Shown one piece after another: positions 5,588-13,835 of a stretch of DNA of 18,214 nucleotides. The notes under the pieces are model-generated. The model saw nothing but the letters and a program-made list of their open reading frames with translations. It was not told where the DNA came from and did not search any database. This stretch comes from an uncultured Eubacterium sp. (lineage in GTDB: Bacteria; Bacillota; Clostridia; Peptostreptococcales; Anaerovoracaceae). The position numbers and the translations under genes were made by a program. Within the stretch, counting starts at the first letter, position 1; each line of letters starts with the position of its first letter. Location: positions 1 through 18,214 of the forward strand of contig CALBGO010000010.1 of the NCBI GenBank assembly GCA_937894585.1. Direction: 5' to 3'.

Positions 5588-8422
5588 ATGGCTAACGAGA
5601 TCATTGTCAAAGGCGCCAGTGAAAATAACCTGAAACATATTGATGTTACAATTCCCCGTGACAAGCTGGTTGTGCTCACGGGACTTTCCGGCTCGGGAAA
5701 ATCTTCTCTGGCATTTGATACAATTTACGCCGAGGGACAGCGGCGCTATGTGGAAAGTCTGTCCTCTTATGCAAGACAGTTTTTGGGACAGATGGATAAA
5801 CCGGATGTGGAAATGATAGAGGGACTTTCGCCTGCAATTTCCATAGATCAGAAGACGACCAGCAAAAATCCCCGCTCCACCGTGGGTACGGTGACGGAGA
5901 TCCACGATTACCTGAGACTGCTGTATGCCAGAATCGGACAGCCCCATTGTCCGGTCTGCGGAAAGCCGATCACCAGTCAGACGGTGGATCAGATGGTGGA
6001 TACCATTATGGAGTATCCGGAAGGCACCAAGCTGATGATTATGGCGCCGGTGGTGAGACAGCGAAAAGGCGAGCATGTTAAGATTTTGGAACGAATCCGC
6101 AAGGAAGGGTTTACCAGAGTCAGAGTTGACGGTGAAATCCGTTTGATCAATGAAGAAGAAATCAAGCTGGACAAGAAGTTCAAACATACCATAGAAATCG
6201 TTGTGGACCGTATTGTCGTAAGACCGGGGCAGGAGAGCCGTATTTCCGAAGCTGCGGAACTGGCTATGCGCGAGGGGGACGGCCTTGTTGTTGTGCAGTT
6301 TATTGACAAAGATTGGAAGGAAGAAAAGACATTTTCCACAAAGCTTGCCTGTCCGGAACACGGCATCAGCATTGAAGAACTGGAACCGCGGATGTTTTCT
6401 TTCAACAGTCCGTTCGGCGCATGTCCGACCTGTAACGGATTGGGTTTTACGCAGAAGATCGATCCGGATCTGATCATCGAAGGAGAGAAAAGTATCATCA
6501 AGGGCGCCTTGGGAAAAATTTTTGCATCGATGGAGTTTTCCGGATTTTACAGACAGATGATCGACGCTTTGGCAAGAGATCACGGTGTGGATCTGACGCT
6601 GCCGTACAACGAGCTTCCGGAGAAATTCAAGAAGGAGCTTCTGTATGGCACAGGAACGCGCCATCTGAAGTACACATATGTGAGCCGCAGCTCCGGCGCA
6701 AAATCCGAAAGGGATCATCCTTTCGAGGGCGTGATCAACAATCTGGAGCGGCGTTATCGGGAAACCGGTTCCGAGTTTATGAAGGAACGAATGGCAAAAT
6801 ATATGATGACGAAGGATTGTCTGGACTGTAAGGGAAAGCGTCTGAAAACGGAGGTTCTGGCGGTGACTGTCGGCGGGAAGAATCTGGCGGAGGTTTCGGA
6901 TCTTTCGATCCGCGATGCGTACGATTTCTTTGACAGCCTTAAACTGACCGAAAAAGAAGCCATCATCGGAAGACAGATTTTGAAGGAAATCAAGGAGCGT
7001 CTCGGATTTTTAATCAATGTGGGTCTGGATTATCTGACGCTGTCCCGTTCCGCAGGCACCCTTTCCGGGGGCGAATCACAGAGAATCAGGCTGGCTACGC
7101 AGATCGGTTCCAGTCTGATGGGCGTGCTGTATATTCTGGATGAGCCCAGCATCGGTCTGCATCAGAAGGACAATGAAAAACTTCTGAAAACACTGCGGGA
7201 GCTGACGGATTTGGGAAACACGCTGCTGGTTGTGGAACATGACGAAGATACGATGTACGCAGCAGATCATATTATTGATATCGGACCTGCCGCGGGTATT
7301 TACGGCGGTGAACTGGTAGCCCAGGGAACCGTGGAGGATATTAAAGCCTGTCCCGATTCGATTACCGGTCAGTACCTGTCAGGGAAAAAATCCGTCAAAG
7401 TGCCGAAACACCGCAGGGAAGGAAATGGTAAATTTATTACCATTAAAGGCGCGGCGGAAAACAACCTGAAAAACATTGATGTGGAGATTCCACTGGGGAA
7501 ATTTGTCTGCGTGACCGGGGTGTCCGGTTCCGGCAAGAGCAGTCTGATTAACGAAATTCTTTATAAAGGCGCTTCCCGCACGATCAGCAGAACCAAAGAA
7601 GCCGCAGGGAAATACGATGAAATTTTGGGACTTGAGCATATCGATAAAATCATCGATATTGATCAGTCGCCCATCGGCAGAACCCCTCGCTCCAATCCGG
7701 CAACCTATACGGGGATGTTTACTTTTATCAGAGATCTTTTCGCATCTCTTCCGGAATCCAAAATCCGAGGCTTTGAGAAGGGACGGTTCAGCTTTAATGT
7801 AAAAGGCGGCCGGTGTGAAGCCTGCAGCGGAGACGGTATCATTAAAATCGAAATGCATTTTCTGCCGGATGTTTATGTGCCGTGTGAAGTCTGCAAAGGC
7901 AAGCGGTATAACAGGGAGACGCTGGAAGTAAAATACAAAGGCAAAAGTATTTTCGATGTGTTGAATATGAGTGTGGCAGAGGCGCTGGATTTCTTTCAGA
8001 ATCTGCCTTCCATCAAGCGTCATCTGGATACGCTGAACGAAGTGGGACTTGACTATATTAAACTGGGACAGCCGTCCACCCAGCTGTCCGGTGGTGAAGC
8101 GCAGAGAATCAAACTTGCGTCGGAGCTTTCCAAGCGGAGCACGGGAAAAACCCTGTATATTCTGGACGAGCCGACGACGGGACTGCATTTTGCCGATGTG
8201 GATAAGCTGGTGCAGGTGTTGGATCAGCTGGTGGACGCCGGCAATACCGTAGTTGTAATCGAGCATAATCTGGATGTAATCAAGCGCGCCGATTATGTTA
8301 TCGACTTGGGACCGGAAGGCGGGACCAGAGGCGGCACCGTTGTGGCAGCAGGCACACCGGAAGAAATTGCGGCGTGTGAACAATCCTATACAGGAGAGTT
8401 CTTGAAGAAAATTCTGAAATAG
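5588..8422 (+). CDS. uvrA: UvrABC excision nuclease subunit A
   Basis: ABC-type ATPase that finds bulky DNA lesions as a dimer and loads UvrB. At 944 residues it is full length. It has two nucleotide-binding halves: Walker A GLSGSGKSS (Lys38) with signature LSGGESQR (from 492), and Walker A GVSGSGKSS (Lys650) with signature LSGGEAQR (from 833). The Walker B regions are ILDEPSIGLH and ILDEPTTGLH. The second zinc module has Cys743, Cys746, Cys766 and Cys769. The first has Cys255, His258, Cys279 and Cys282; His at the second position replaces the usual Cys and is likely still a zinc ligand. AAAGGAG (5573-5579) precedes the ATG by eight bases. It is probably co-transcribed with uvrB from the SOS promoter. 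Confidence 0.98.
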   Translation: MANEIIVKGASENNLKHIDVTIPRDKLVVLTGLSGSGKSSLAFDTIYAEGQRRYVESLSSYARQFLGQMDKPDVEMIEGLSPAISIDQKTTSKNPRSTVGTVTEIHDYLRLLYARIGQPHCPVCGKPITSQTVDQMVDTIMEYPEGTKLMIMAPVVRQRKGEHVKILERIRKEGFTRVRVDGEIRLINEEEIKLDKKFKHTIEIVVDRIVVRPGQESRISEAAELAMREGDGLVVVQFIDKDWKEEKTFSTKLACPEHGISIEELEPRMFSFNSPFGACPTCNGLGFTQKIDPDLIIEGEKSIIKGALGKIFASMEFSGFYRQMIDALARDHGVDLTLPYNELPEKFKKELLYGTGTRHLKYTYVSRSSGAKSERDHPFEGVINNLERRYRETGSEFMKERMAKYMMTKDCLDCKGKRLKTEVLAVTVGGKNLAEVSDLSIRDAYDFFDSLKLTEKEAIIGRQILKEIKERLGFLINVGLDYLTLSRSAGTLSGGESQRIRLATQIGSSLMGVLYILDEPSIGLHQKDNEKLLKTLRELTDLGNTLLVVEHDEDTMYAADHIIDIGPAAGIYGGELVAQGTVEDIKACPDSITGQYLSGKKSVKVPKHRREGNGKFITIKGAAENNLKNIDVEIPLGKFVCVTGVSGSGKSSLINEILYKGASRTISRTKEAAGKYDEILGLEHIDKIIDIDQSPIGRTPRSNPATYTGMFTFIRDLFASLPESKIRGFEKGRFSFNVKGGRCEACSGDGIIKIEMHFLPDVYVPCEVCKGKRYNRETLEVKYKGKSIFDVLNMSVAEALDFFQNLPSIKRHLDTLNEVGLDYIKLGQPSTQLSGGEAQRIKLASELSKRSTGKTLYILDEPTTGLHFADVDKLVQVLDQLVDAGNTVVVIEHNLDVIKRADYVIDLGPEGGTRGGTVVAAGTPEEIAACEQSYTGEFLKKILK

Positions 8423-8430
8423 TGTATAAT
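8402..8430 (+). promoter_or_regulatory. Promoter of pncB, inside the 3' end of uvrA
   Basis: TTGAAG (8402-8407), a 17-bp spacer and a consensus TATAAT (8425-8430). The -35 box lies in uvrA coding sequence and the -10 box starts three bases after its stop. It gives a leader of about 74 bases. No terminator lies between uvrA and pncB, so readthrough from the repair operon is also possible. Confidence 0.7.
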
Positions 8431-8510
8431 AGTATATTGTACATGTTTCAGGCCTTTTACGATGGAGGCTGTGAAAGCAAAACTGCTTGATAATAAAGGA
8501 GATAATTCCA

Positions 8511-9947
8511 ATGAGTAAGAATGAAAACCTGACGATGCTGACCGATTTTTATGAAATTACAATGGCGAACGGATATCTGCAGTCAGGTAATATGAAGGAG
8601 GATATCGCATATTTCGATATGTTCTTCAGAAAGGTCCCTGACGGAGGCGGCTACGCCATTATGGCAGGGGTCGAACAGGTTATCGATTACCTTGAAAATT
8701 TGAAGTTTACGGAAGAAGATATAGAATTTCTCAGAGGGAAAGGTGTTTTCTGCGAAGAATTTCTGGAATACCTCAGAAACTTTCGGTTTTCCTGTGATGT
8801 TTGGGCAGTGCCGGAAGGTACGCCGATTTTTCCTCATGAACCGGTTCTCACGGTCCGAGGACCTATGATTCAGGCGCAGTTTATAGAAACGATGATTCTT
8901 CTGATTATCAATCATCAGAGTTTGATTGCAACGAAGGCGAACAGAATTGTAAGAGCGGCGCAGGGACGGCCGGTTATGGAGTTCGGAACCAGAAGAGCCC
9001 ACGGTACAGCGGCTGCTGTTTACGGGGCCCGCGCTGCATATATCGGCGGCTGTGCAGGAACAGCCTGTGCCATCGCTGACAGAGATTACGGGATTTCGGC
9101 GCTGGGAACTATGGCACACAGCTGGGTGCAGATGTTCCCAAGCGAATATGAAGCTTTTAAGAAGTATGCGGAGATTTATCCCGATAACTGCACGCTTCTT
9201 GTAGATACCTACAATGTTTTGAAATCCGGCGTTCCCAATGCGATTAAAGTGTTCAAAGAAGTGAAGCCGAAGAAAATGGGAATCCGCATCGACAGCGGAG
9301 ATGTGGCGTATCTGACGAAGAAGGCAAGAAAGATGCTGGACGATGCGGGGCTGACCGACTGTACCATCACCGTATCTAATTCTTTGGATGAATATATCAT
9401 CAGAGATGTGATTATGGAAGGGGCGCAGATCGACTCCTTTGGTGTGGGCGAGCGGCTGATTACCGCAAAATCGGAACCGGTATTCGGCGGCGTTTATAAA
9501 CTTGCCGCATTGGAACAGAACGGTGTCATCATTCCGAAAATCAAAATATCCGAGAATGTGGAGAAAATCACAAATCCGGGATTCAAGACCCTTTACCGTC
9601 TGTATGACAAGGAGACCGGCAAGGCCCTTGCCGATGTTATGACTGTAGACGGAGAAGTAATTCCGGAAGTGGACGGATATGAGATATTTGATCCGAATGC
9701 AATCTGGAAGAAGAAGAAATTGTATAATTTCCGCGCAGAAAATCTGCGGGTACAGATTTTCGACAAGGGAAAGTGTGTATATACCTGCCCGCCTGTTGAT
9801 GAGGTGAGAGAGTACTGCAAAGAACAGATGGATACTCTGTGGAGCGAAACGCTGCGTTTTGAGAATCCGCAGACTTATTATGTGGATTTATCGCAGAATC
9901 TGTGGAATATGAAAAATGATTTGATTGAGGAACATACCATTCGGTAG
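8511..9947 (+). CDS. pncB: Nicotinate phosphoribosyltransferase
   Basis: Converts nicotinate and PRPP to nicotinate mononucleotide, the entry step of NAD salvage. The ATG at 8511 is preferred over an in-frame TTG at 8487 because AAAGGAG (8495-8501) sits nine bases before it; the product is 478 residues, a normal length. Conserved motifs are TDFYEITMANGY (11-22), EFGTRRAHG (157-165, phosphoribosyl/phosphate contact), GTMAHSW (199-205, with the probable active-site His203) and IRIDSGDVAYL. The C-terminal region keeps the usual family layout. A 7TM-LuxR regulator follows after 75 bp without a convincing terminator, so the two may be co-transcribed. Confidence 0.95.
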   Translation: MSKNENLTMLTDFYEITMANGYLQSGNMKEDIAYFDMFFRKVPDGGGYAIMAGVEQVIDYLENLKFTEEDIEFLRGKGVFCEEFLEYLRNFRFSCDVWAVPEGTPIFPHEPVLTVRGPMIQAQFIETMILLIINHQSLIATKANRIVRAAQGRPVMEFGTRRAHGTAAAVYGARAAYIGGCAGTACAIADRDYGISALGTMAHSWVQMFPSEYEAFKKYAEIYPDNCTLLVDTYNVLKSGVPNAIKVFKEVKPKKMGIRIDSGDVAYLTKKARKMLDDAGLTDCTITVSNSLDEYIIRDVIMEGAQIDSFGVGERLITAKSEPVFGGVYKLAALEQNGVIIPKIKISENVEKITNPGFKTLYRLYDKETGKALADVMTVDGEVIPEVDGYEIFDPNAIWKKKKLYNFRAENLRVQIFDKGKCVYTCPPVDEVREYCKEQMDTLWSETLRFENPQTYYVDLSQNLWNMKNDLIEEHTIR

Positions 9948-10022
9948 TCTGCTCCGAAGTGTTTCCGCAAGCGGATTTTGAGTATCGGAAATAGAACAGA
10001 AAAAAGGAGAGGGACAGTCTTT

Positions 10023-10970
10023 ATGAGACATGTGATTGTATTTTGCTATATTTTTACGATACTGATCGGCGTTTCCGCTTTAACGATTCAGTGGCTTGCC
10101 GGAAAGGGTGATAAAGAGAAGACCTTTACTGTTATGAAGCCTTTTGTGGGACTGCTGCTGTTTATGAATGTGTATGATTTTGCAATATATTATTTTGACA
10201 ATATTATACACAAGGGTGTAAGCAATCTGATGCTCAGTATCGGTGACGCGATTATCGCAATACTGGTTCTGTTATGGCTGAAAGTGGAGAATTCCGTTTA
10301 CAGCGATGAGGAGCCTGACTTTTTCGTTAAAATCACGGAGCGGTATGTTGCAGTATATATGGCAGTTTGGCTGGTTTCCGTAGTGCTTTTCAGAGATGAG
10401 TTCTGGATTCGTCTGGTTATCGATGTACCGCTGATTGTACTGCTGGTTTTAGGGAGCCTTTCCTGTATCAGCCGCAGTATGAAGAAAAAAGAGCCTGTAA
10501 AGCTGGTAGGCTATAAAGTTGTTATTTCCGTTTTTATGACGATGAACTATGCAAGCTTCTTCTTCAGCGAATCCGGGCTTTTGCATACAGATAACAGAAA
10601 CATTCTGGATATGACAATTTTTTTCTGGTTGGTGATCAATGCTGCAAATCTGGTGCTACTGTATAAACGGGATTTCTACAATTCTTATATGACCGAACCG
10701 GCGGTGCAGCCGCAGCCGCAGACTATGAGTCTGGAAACAGCATTGGAAAATGTACGCGCTTCTTATGAGCTGACCAAGAGAGAAGTTGAGATCCTGTCGG
10801 AAATCTATGCGGGAAAAACCAATACGCAGATTGCGGGAGAGCTGTTTATCTCTGAAAGTACGGTAAAGGCACATGTTTACAATCTGTTCCGAAAACTTGA
10901 TGTAAAGAGCAGAGTGGAAGCTGTCTGCATTGTCCGAGAGGAAAAAGAGGGGAAACAGGAAAGCCGCTGA
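10023..10970 (+). CDS. Membrane-bound LuxR-type transcriptional regulator (7 TM + HTH)
   Basis: A 315-residue one-component regulator. The N-terminal two thirds contains seven hydrophobic helices (roughly residues 4-26, 37-58, 68-87, 108-123, 129-150, 162-182 and 195-214). After a Pro/Gln-rich linker (AVQPQPQ) a LuxR/GerE helix-turn-helix occupies about residues 240-305: LTKREVEILSEIYAGKTNTQIAGELFIS, then ESTVKAHVYNLFRKLDVKSR. The DNA-binding part is fully typical; the membrane part matches no sensor I can name. The ATG at 10023 is preferred over a TTG at 9978 because AAGGAGAGGGA (10004-10014) lies just upstream. A strong terminator follows. Ligand and targets are unknown; a link to nicotinate or NAD metabolism rests only on proximity to pncB. 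Confidence 0.85.
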   Translation: MRHVIVFCYIFTILIGVSALTIQWLAGKGDKEKTFTVMKPFVGLLLFMNVYDFAIYYFDNIIHKGVSNLMLSIGDAIIAILVLLWLKVENSVYSDEEPDFFVKITERYVAVYMAVWLVSVVLFRDEFWIRLVIDVPLIVLLVLGSLSCISRSMKKKEPVKLVGYKVVISVFMTMNYASFFFSESGLLHTDNRNILDMTIFFWLVINAANLVLLYKRDFYNSYMTEPAVQPQPQTMSLETALENVRASYELTKREVEILSEIYAGKTNTQIAGELFISESTVKAHVYNLFRKLDVKSRVEAVCIVREEKEGKQESR

Positions 10971-11006
10971 TACGGCAGTTAAGCCTTAAGATATAAAGCA
11001 ACCATA

Positions 11007-11043
11007 GGGTACGGTGCGTCTGTAAACGCGCCGTACCCTTTTT
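11007..11043 (+). terminator. Strong terminator after the 7TM-LuxR gene
   Basis: A 12-bp stem GGGTACGGTGCG / CGCGCCGTACCC (11007-11018 and 11027-11038) with one G-U pair, an eight-base loop and five T residues. Confidence 0.9.
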
Positions 11044-11226
11044 CAAATCCTGTGGTTTCGTATTTGATTCAAATCTCCTGCAAACTGTGGTTTTTAAAAC
11101 ATTCGGCTATCGGATAAGCTCTGAATCCCCTGCGACCTGTGTTTTTGGCAGAAACCAGGGGATTTTCAATAGGAAAGAGGGGGGTATATGAAGGAAACAA
11201 GGGTTACTTTTTTCGATTTTGCGTCA

Positions 11227-11253
11227 ATTTACAGGAAAAAATTTCCTGTAAAT
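11227..11253. repeat. Perfect inverted repeat
   Basis: ATTTACAGGAAA (11227-11238) and TTTCCTGTAAAT (11242-11253) are exact reverse complements separated by AAA. The right arm contains one of three dispersed AAATYTCCTGYAAA copies. No T tract follows, so it does not look like an ordinary terminator. It could be a protein-binding palindrome or an RNA hairpin. Confidence 0.75.
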
Positions 11254-11506
11254 GATGAAATTTGCTCTAAAACAAGCACAAAAATGGAATATGATGGGAT
11301 CAAATGCAAATACAGGCATCCATCTTCTCATATTTTCCGGCAAAAATCTCCTGTAAAATCAGAACAAAGGGAGTAGCCAGGGGATTTCCCCGGCTCAAAA
11401 AGCAAAATATACGGGGTAAGGGTATAGGCGTTTTGGAGAATGGGCCTGCATTGGAAGCCCAAGGAAAAAAATCAATTGTTATTTAGTAACGAATCGTATG
11501 CAAGAG

Positions 11507-11709
11507 GAAGCTGCGCTTGTTTCTTGAGGCTGAATTGTATAAAGCGAGAAACATCAGCAGCTGCTCGGCGGCGAATTATTTGCGAAGGGAAATAGCAGCA
11601 GCTGTTCGGCGGCAAATCATCTGCAAAGGGAAATCACAGCGGCTGCCGGCGGCGAGTCGTATGCGAGGGGAGGCGCAGTTGTTTCTTTGTGATGAATTAC
11701 ATAAAAAGG
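11507..11709. repeat. Degenerate 41-nt tandem repeat, five copies
   Basis: Copies at 11507-11547, 11548-11588, 11589-11629, 11630-11669 and 11670-11709, with a partial copy before (from about 11478). The three central copies agree best: GAAAnnnCAGC, then GCTGyTCGGCGGC, then GAATnnTnTGCGAAGG. Outer copies are more diverged. Units directly abut, so there are no spacers and this is not a CRISPR array. Confidence 0.7.
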
Positions 11710-11798
11710 GGAAAAGTCAGCTGGGACTGAATTGGAATCATATATCGGATAGCGGATTATACGAAAATCATATAATAATATATGTAATTCTTCCACTG

Positions 11799-11854
11799 AA
11801 AAAGACTGCGCAGCATTTTACCGGCGGTAATCCGGCAATGCAGGCAGTCCTTTT
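11799..11854. terminator. Long bidirectional-looking terminator hairpin
   Basis: Nested pairing: GACTGC (11804-11809) with GCAGTC (11844-11849), GCATT (11813-11817) with AATGC (11837-11841), and CCGG (11821-11824) with CCGG (11832-11835). It is flanked by A5 on the left and T4 on the right. Read on the minus strand the tail is five T. It could therefore end fba transcription about 240 bases after that gene's stop. Confidence 0.6.
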
Positions 11855-11860
11855 GATTAT

Positions 11861-11980
11861 GCGGAAAATAGATTGACTATGTGAAAAGCAGACTGATGTT
11901 TCGAAAAGCAGATTGATTATTCAAAAGCAGATTGTCTGTACGGAAAATAGATTGTCTGTGCGGAAAACGGATTCGGCACA
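11861..11980. repeat. 20-nt tandem repeat, six copies
   Basis: The GATTG core recurs at 11871, 11891 (GACTG), 11911, 11930, 11950 and 11970 (GATTC), a spacing of 19-20 nt, in the frame CGGAAAAtAGATTGtctgtg. The array lies between the fba stop and the hairpin at 11799, so it would be in the 3' untranslated region of the fba mRNA. Confidence 0.75.
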
Positions 11981-12092
11981 GAAGAAATATCAATGTTTCG
12001 ATGCCTCAATGTTTCAATGTTTCAATCTTTTATTTTTTTATTATTTTCGCAAAGAGTATTTAGTGTCATTTTCAGTGTCAATTCTGGAAAAA

Positions 12093-13022
12093 TTACATTC
12101 TTCCGGATGCGTTGAGCATATCTTTGATTTTGTGCTGCACCATTCTTGTAATGGCTTCTCTTCCCGGTCCCAGATATTTACGAGGATCGAATTCACCCGG
12201 GTTTTCGGCAAGAACTCTGCGGATTTCCGCAGTCATTGCAAGTCTTAAGTCAGTGTCTACATTGACTTTGCAGATTCCGTATTTTACGGCTTCATGAATC
12301 ATATCTTCAGGTACGCCCTGAGCGCCCGGAATTTCACCGCCGTATTGGTTGCATCTGTCCACGAATTCTTTCAGGACGGAAGAAGCTCCGTGGAGAACCA
12401 GAGGCGTGTCGGGAATCAGAGAGTGAATCTTTTTCAGTCTTTCATAGTCCAGATACGGCTCGCCTTTGAATTTGTAGGCGCCGTGACTGGTTCCGATGGC
12501 AATCGCCAGAGAGTCAACGCCGGTTCTTTCTACAAATTCCGCCGCTTCGTCAGGGTCTGTAAATGTTGCGGAGCGAGCATCCACCTTGATGTTGTCCTCA
12601 ACGCCGGCCAGTTTGCCCAGTTCGGCTTCCACTACAACACCGTGGGCGTGGGCGTATTCCACAACCTCTTTTGTCAGGGCGATATTTTCTTCAAAAGAAT
12701 GCTTGGAGCCGTCGATCATAACAGATGTAAAACCGTCGTCCACACATTTTTTGCAGATTTCGAAATCTTCGCCGTGATCCAGATGCAGGGCCACATCGAT
12801 GCCGGTATCCTCAATTGCCGCTTCCACAAGTTTTCTCAGGTAGGCAGGTTTTGCATATTTGCGCGCTCCTGCGGAAACCTGTAAAATCAGCGGCGCTTTT
12901 TCTATCTGAGCGGCCTCAACGATACCCTGGATAATTTCCATATTGTTTACATTAAAGGCGCCGATTGCGTAATCGCTTTTGATTGCTTTTGCAAACATTT
13001 CTTTTGTTGTAACTAAAGCCAT
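12093..13022 (-). CDS. fba: Fructose-bisphosphate aldolase, class II
   Basis: Zinc-dependent aldolase of glycolysis and gluconeogenesis, cleaving fructose 1,6-bisphosphate to DHAP and glyceraldehyde 3-phosphate. The 309 residues carry the class II signatures: HLDHG (80-84, catalytic Asp82 and zinc ligand His83), DGSKHSFEEN, EAELG (Glu134), GTSHGAYKF (zinc His180), LHGASS (zinc His211) and VNVDTDLR (phosphate binding). Tagatose-bisphosphate aldolases share these motifs, but length and overall sequence favour fba. GGAGG lies seven bases before the ATG. It has its own consensus-like promoter at 13109-13136. Confidence 0.95.
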   Translation of the reverse strand: MALVTTKEMFAKAIKSDYAIGAFNVNNMEIIQGIVEAAQIEKAPLILQVSAGARKYAKPAYLRKLVEAAIEDTGIDVALHLDHGEDFEICKKCVDDGFTSVMIDGSKHSFEENIALTKEVVEYAHAHGVVVEAELGKLAGVEDNIKVDARSATFTDPDEAAEFVERTGVDSLAIAIGTSHGAYKFKGEPYLDYERLKKIHSLIPDTPLVLHGASSVLKEFVDRCNQYGGEIPGAQGVPEDMIHEAVKYGICKVNVDTDLRLAMTAEIRRVLAENPGEFDPRKYLGPGREAITRMVQHKIKDMLNASGRM

Positions 13023-13108
13023 GCTGTTACCTCCGTAGCTTTTATCCTTTATTTATGTCCGAAAAACATTACGAAACATATAAAATGAAATATTAACTCA
13101 CTGCCCTT

Positions 13109-13136
13109 ATTATACACTAAAGAGGTATTTTTTCAA
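13109..13136 (-). promoter_or_regulatory. Promoter of fba
   Basis: On the minus strand, TTGAAA (13131-13136), a 16-bp spacer and TATAAT (13109-13114). The -35 box lies in the last codons of the upstream small gene. The leader is about 80 bases. Confidence 0.75.
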
Positions 13137-13356
13137 CGATTTCCATCATTTTTTTCATATCGGGCAGGGATACCTGAGAGCTGTTTTGCACAAAACTGCC
13201 CAGTTTTTCAAGGGTATGCAGCATCGAATGGGCGTTATCCAGCATAGACTCCAGCTGCAGTGTGCTGACAGACGGCATGCGCTGCCGCAGATTTCCGCCG
13301 TTTTTTAAAAGAAAGAGTACAGCAATAACAGGCAGGGGATTCAGATTGTTTGCCAT
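13117..13356 (-). CDS. Small conserved-looking protein, function unknown
   Basis: A 79-residue protein I do not recognise. It starts MANNLNPLPVIAVLFLLKNG, a mildly hydrophobic segment too short for a certain membrane helix. The rest looks helical and ends SLPDMKKMMEIVEKIPL. It is considered real because GGAGGTGA lies six bases before the ATG and because it fits between fba and a divergent small gene. It is upstream of fba in the same direction and may be partly co-transcribed, though fba has its own promoter. Confidence 0.7.
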   Translation of the reverse strand: MANNLNPLPVIAVLFLLKNGGNLRQRMPSVSTLQLESMLDNAHSMLHTLEKLGSFVQNSSQVSLPDMKKMMEIVEKIPL

Positions 13357-13452
13357 GGTTCACCTCCGTAATTTCTATAGTATATTATGAAATAGAAAGA
13401 GATTCGGTGCATATATTGATAAAGAAATCAAGATATAAAAAGGAGTGTTAAA

Positions 13453-13719
13453 ATGCAATTGGACGATAAGACCATTATGAATCTGGCTTCTCAGCTGGGG
13501 ATTAAACCCGAAGATAAGCAGACGGTTTCAAAAGTCAAAGCTTATGAAAAAAAGAGCGATGCCGAGTTGGTGTCCGAAATTATGAAGATTAAAGACCGGC
13601 TGACCGCAGCCAATATTCCCTATGAAAAACAGGTTGCGGCGGTGCAGAGCTTGATGCCCATGATGAACGGCGAACAAAAAGCCCGTCTGACAAAAATCAT
13701 CGGGCTTTTGAAAAAGTAA
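13453..13719 (+). CDS. Small helical protein, function unknown
   Basis: An 88-residue soluble protein rich in Lys, Ala and Met, predicted mostly helical (MQLDDKTIMNLASQLGIKPED at the start, MMNGEQKARLTKIIGLLKK at the end). I recognise no family. AAAAGGAG directly upstream, seven bases before the ATG, supports translation. It is divergent from the 79-residue gene across a 96-bp A+T-rich gap. The two share a similar size and a small helical character, so they may be functionally linked (inference). Confidence 0.7.
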   Translation: MQLDDKTIMNLASQLGIKPEDKQTVSKVKAYEKKSDAELVSEIMKIKDRLTAANIPYEKQVAAVQSLMPMMNGEQKARLTKIIGLLKK

Positions 13720-13835
13720 ATTTTTGTTGTATAAACGGCACTGCCTGCAGGGTCAATGAACGGTGAACACCGGGGCGCCGGATCTGCCGTAAGATAAACG
13801 GAACGGCGGAAATTCGCTCTGCTGTATCCGCAGCA

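Larger units (their letters stand above)
11047..12092. other. Gene-free, repeat-rich intergenic region
   Basis: About 1.05 kb without a supported gene. From left to right it contains three copies of AAATYTCCTGYAAA (11071, 11239, 11344) and a 9-bp hairpin AATCCCCTG/CAGGGGATT (11124-11132, 11156-11164) ending in four T. Next are a perfect inverted repeat around 11240 and a hairpin near 11375-11395. The 41-nt array, a long terminator-like hairpin and the 20-nt array follow. Short CAATGTTT repeats (about 11991-12026) come last, followed by an A+T-rich stretch. Open frames here cross repeats whose 41-nt period is not a multiple of three, which argues against coding. Confidence 0.7.

Noticed and set aside
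5390..6718. Long minus-strand open frame opposite uvrA (442 codons)
   Set aside because: Antisense shadow of uvrA with low-quality composition and no recognisable domain.
8487..8510. TTG at 8487 as the start of pncB
   Set aside because: The AAAGGAG ribosome binding site lies downstream of it and points to the ATG at 8511.
9964..9980. Hairpin TCCGCAAGCGGA followed by TTTTG as terminator of pncB
   Set aside because: The stem is at most four stable base pairs with a short T run, too weak to call.
11188..11376. Possible 62-residue gene preceded by a purine-rich AGAGGGGGG
   Set aside because: It reads straight through the perfect inverted repeat at 11227-11253 and a diverged copy of the same repeat near 11344, and the product resembles no protein. 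The purine-rich leader alone is not enough.
11507..11709. CRISPR array
   Set aside because: Units abut directly without spacers and are strongly diverged. No cas gene is in the window.
11517..11876. Open frame across the 41-nt array
   Set aside because: The period is not a multiple of three, so each copy is read in a different frame. No ribosome binding site was seen.
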